Shown here piece by piece: positions 5,986 to 5,989 of a DNA stretch of 5,989 nt. Position 1 is the stretch's first letter, and each line of letters opens with the position of its first letter. The translations under genes and the position numbers were made by a program. The DNA comes from an uncultured Lachnospiraceae bacterium (GTDB lineage: Bacteria; Bacillota; Clostridia; Lachnospirales; Lachnospiraceae). The stretch covers positions 1 to 5,989 of the forward strand of contig CACZQT010000109.1 of the NCBI GenBank assembly GCA_902783295.1, written 5' to 3'. The notes under the pieces were generated by a model. That model made no database searches. It saw nothing but the letters and a program-made list of their open reading frames with translations, and was not told the DNA's origin.

Positions 5986-5989
5986 CGCA

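Overview
The window looks like a stretch of ordinary chromosome from an anaerobic, moderately GC-rich Firmicute, most likely a clostridial (Lachnospiraceae-type) bacterium. This placement is inference. It rests on the Bacillus/Clostridium flavour of AroA and of the RsuA-type pseudouridine synthase, on strong AGGAGG-type ribosome binding sites, and on a [NiFe]-hydrogenase maturation factor. No marker gene fixes the species.

Layout. Three genes run rightward and one runs leftward. Bases 2-1678 hold the C-terminal three quarters of hypF, whose start lies off the left edge; HypF is the carbamoyltransferase that makes the cyanide ligands of [NiFe]-hydrogenase. Its stop codon overlaps by one base the first ATG of the next gene (1678-3651). 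That gene encodes a DNA adenine methyltransferase clearly related to the methyltransferase, target-recognition and C-terminal parts of the MmeI (type IIL) restriction-modification family, but it lacks the N-terminal nuclease and helical-spacer region. After a 95-base gap with a strong hairpin pressed against the ribosome binding site comes an RsuA-family 16S rRNA pseudouridine synthase (3747-4451). A 121-base convergent spacer (4452-4572) holds two hairpins: a perfect 24-bp stem and a smaller one touching the aroA stop codon. Leftward aroA (EPSP synthase, 5877-4573) follows. Its upstream region (5878-5989) contains a recognisable sigma-A-type promoter whose -10 element lies inside a 14-bp palindrome.

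How the genes relate. They do not form a pathway: hydrogenase maturation, DNA methylation, rRNA modification and aromatic amino-acid synthesis are unrelated jobs. hypF and the methyltransferase are probably co-transcribed and translationally coupled, and the rRNA gene may be read through from them. aroA is an independent transcription unit converging on the others.

I do not see a convincing undescribed system here. The items most worth a second look are the nuclease-less MmeI-like methyltransferase fused operon-style to hypF, the long perfect palindrome between the convergent genes, the hairpin next to the ribosome binding site of the pseudouridine synthase gene, and the palindrome over the aroA promoter. 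No tRNA, rRNA, CRISPR array, transposase or insertion sequence was recognised.
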